DNA of 45,905 nucleotides from Bacteroidales bacterium (GTDB taxonomy: Bacteria > Bacteroidota > Bacteroidia > Bacteroidales > VadinHA17), in the NCBI GenBank assembly GCA_019429325.1, contig JAHYJA010000005.1:1-45905 (forward strand). Direction: 5' to 3'. Made by a program: the position numbers and the translations under genes. Shown here piece after piece: positions 45,377 to 45,905 of the stretch (position 1 is its first letter; every line of letters begins with the position of its first letter). Below the pieces are notes generated by a model. The model ran no database searches. It saw only the letters and a list, made by a program, of their open reading frames with translations, and was not told the origin of the DNA.

Positions 45377-45905
45377 TTACAGAGACCAGCCTTTGCGGTA
45401 TTCGTAATGGAAATAGTTGTTTGCTTCGGGCAGGTTTGTGATCTTCATGTTCACTCCGTCATACTGCAGGGTGGTGTTGGCCCGCTGAGTCAGAACGGCT
45501 ATGTTCGTAAGCAGCATAATCTCGGTCACTCTTGATGCCCACGAGAAATCGTTGCATGCTTTTTTCTTGTTGACAATGGCGCCGATCCAGTCCTCAAATA
45601 TGTCGCCTGTTCTTTCAAGCCATGGATCGGGTCCCTTGAAGTCGGGATCTGCGGGCACGAGGGATGGCATAACTGCGTTGCCTCCCATCATGATGCCTTT
45701 ATCGCCATAGAATACCGTACCCACACGACGTCCGGGTTCGAGTTTTGCGGGCCTTTCCGGCAGAAGACCTCCGTCGCACCATTTGACTTTTACCGGAGGC
45801 ATATACCCTATTCCGGGTTCAAACCTTTCGGGGAACTCATAGGTAACTGTCTGGGCAAGCGGGAGGTATTCGTTATTATAAGGTGTTGAGGTAGCCTGTA
45901 TTGTT
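45377..45905 (-). CDS. Gfo/Idh/MocA family oxidoreductase, C-terminal part, runs off window
   Basis: The frame is open to the right edge and ends one base before the GH78 gene. Readable landmarks: STPYNNEYLPLAQTVTYEFP, MPPVKVKWCDGGLLPERP, VFYGDKGIMMGG and the end FHYEYRKGWSL. These are typical of the C-terminal substrate domain of exported Gfo/Idh/MocA dehydrogenases found in Bacteroidota glycan clusters; the NAD-binding N-terminus lies outside. It probably oxidises or epimerises sugars released by the neighbouring hydrolases. Confidence 0.9.
   Translation of the reverse strand, partial: TIQATSTPYNNEYLPLAQTVTYEFPERFEPGIGYMPPVKVKWCDGGLLPERPAKLEPGRRVGTVFYGDKGIMMGGNAVMPSLVPADPDFKGPDPWLERTGDIFEDWIGAIVNKKKACNDFSWASRVTEIMLLTNIAVLTQRANTTLQYDGVNMKITNLPEANNYFHYEYRKGWSL

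Overview
The window reads as a chromosomal segment of a Bacteroidota bacterium. Evidence: a SusC/SusD pair next to an ECF sigma factor and a FecR-type anti-sigma factor, many TonB/lipoprotein-style exported glycan enzymes (two GH78, GH10, CE15, a GH3 remnant), and promoters of the Bacteroidota TTG-N19/20-TAnnTTTG type. No rRNA, tRNA, CRISPR array or recognisable transposase was seen. The order could not be fixed; the gene set suits a plant-polysaccharide degrader.

Layout. 1-4.6 kb (minus strand): a frameshifted amidohydrolase, an alpha/beta hydrolase missing its export signal, a frameshifted protein of unknown family and a DUF885 lipoprotein. 4.4-6.7 kb: two paralogous SnoaL/DUF4440-like lipoprotein remnants with near-identical promoters, separated by the first copy of a 147-bp repeat and a DUF4143 ATPase. 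6.9-12.7 kb (plus): a MalT/LuxR-type regulator with part of its ATPase domain missing, a small partner protein, a predicted outer-membrane protein, an AraC remnant, a quinone-oxidoreductase-like enzyme and an alpha/beta hydrolase. 12.8-21.7 kb: a polysaccharide-utilisation cluster (susD, a broken susC, fecR, ECF sigma, divergent GH78 rhamnosidase). 21.75-24.6 kb (minus): an internally deleted oxidoreductase, XRE regulator, 4-TM protein, an internally deleted FAD enzyme and small remnants. 24.8-26.3 kb: a Fic protein with an AbiEi-like N-terminus. 26.4-29.1 kb: remnants, repeat copy 2, a broken PIG-L deacetylase, a GH10 xylanase and a SNF2 remnant. 29.2-35.3 kb: a polytopic transporter, an intact SWIM-SNF2 helicase, a TauE stub, DoxX, hairpin-rich tandem repeats, a CE15 glucuronoyl esterase and repeat copy 3 (inverted). 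35.4-41.9 kb (plus): a barrel/Ig-like envelope protein and a potassium module (TrkH, TrkA, CPA2 antiporter with a C-terminal Usp-like region). 42.0-45.9 kb (minus): a collapsed GH3, a second GH78 and the 3' part of a Gfo/Idh/MocA oxidoreductase.

The most unusual property is not one gene but a pattern. At least seven genes keep their 5' and 3' ends but have lost internal segments, several without losing the reading frame, and several more survive only as 5' stubs. These lie among full-length genes. Either this lineage is decaying by internal deletion, or the assembly has collapsed segments; raw reads would separate the two. The second striking item is the 147-bp multi-hairpin repeat, whose three copies are identical over about 30 kb.
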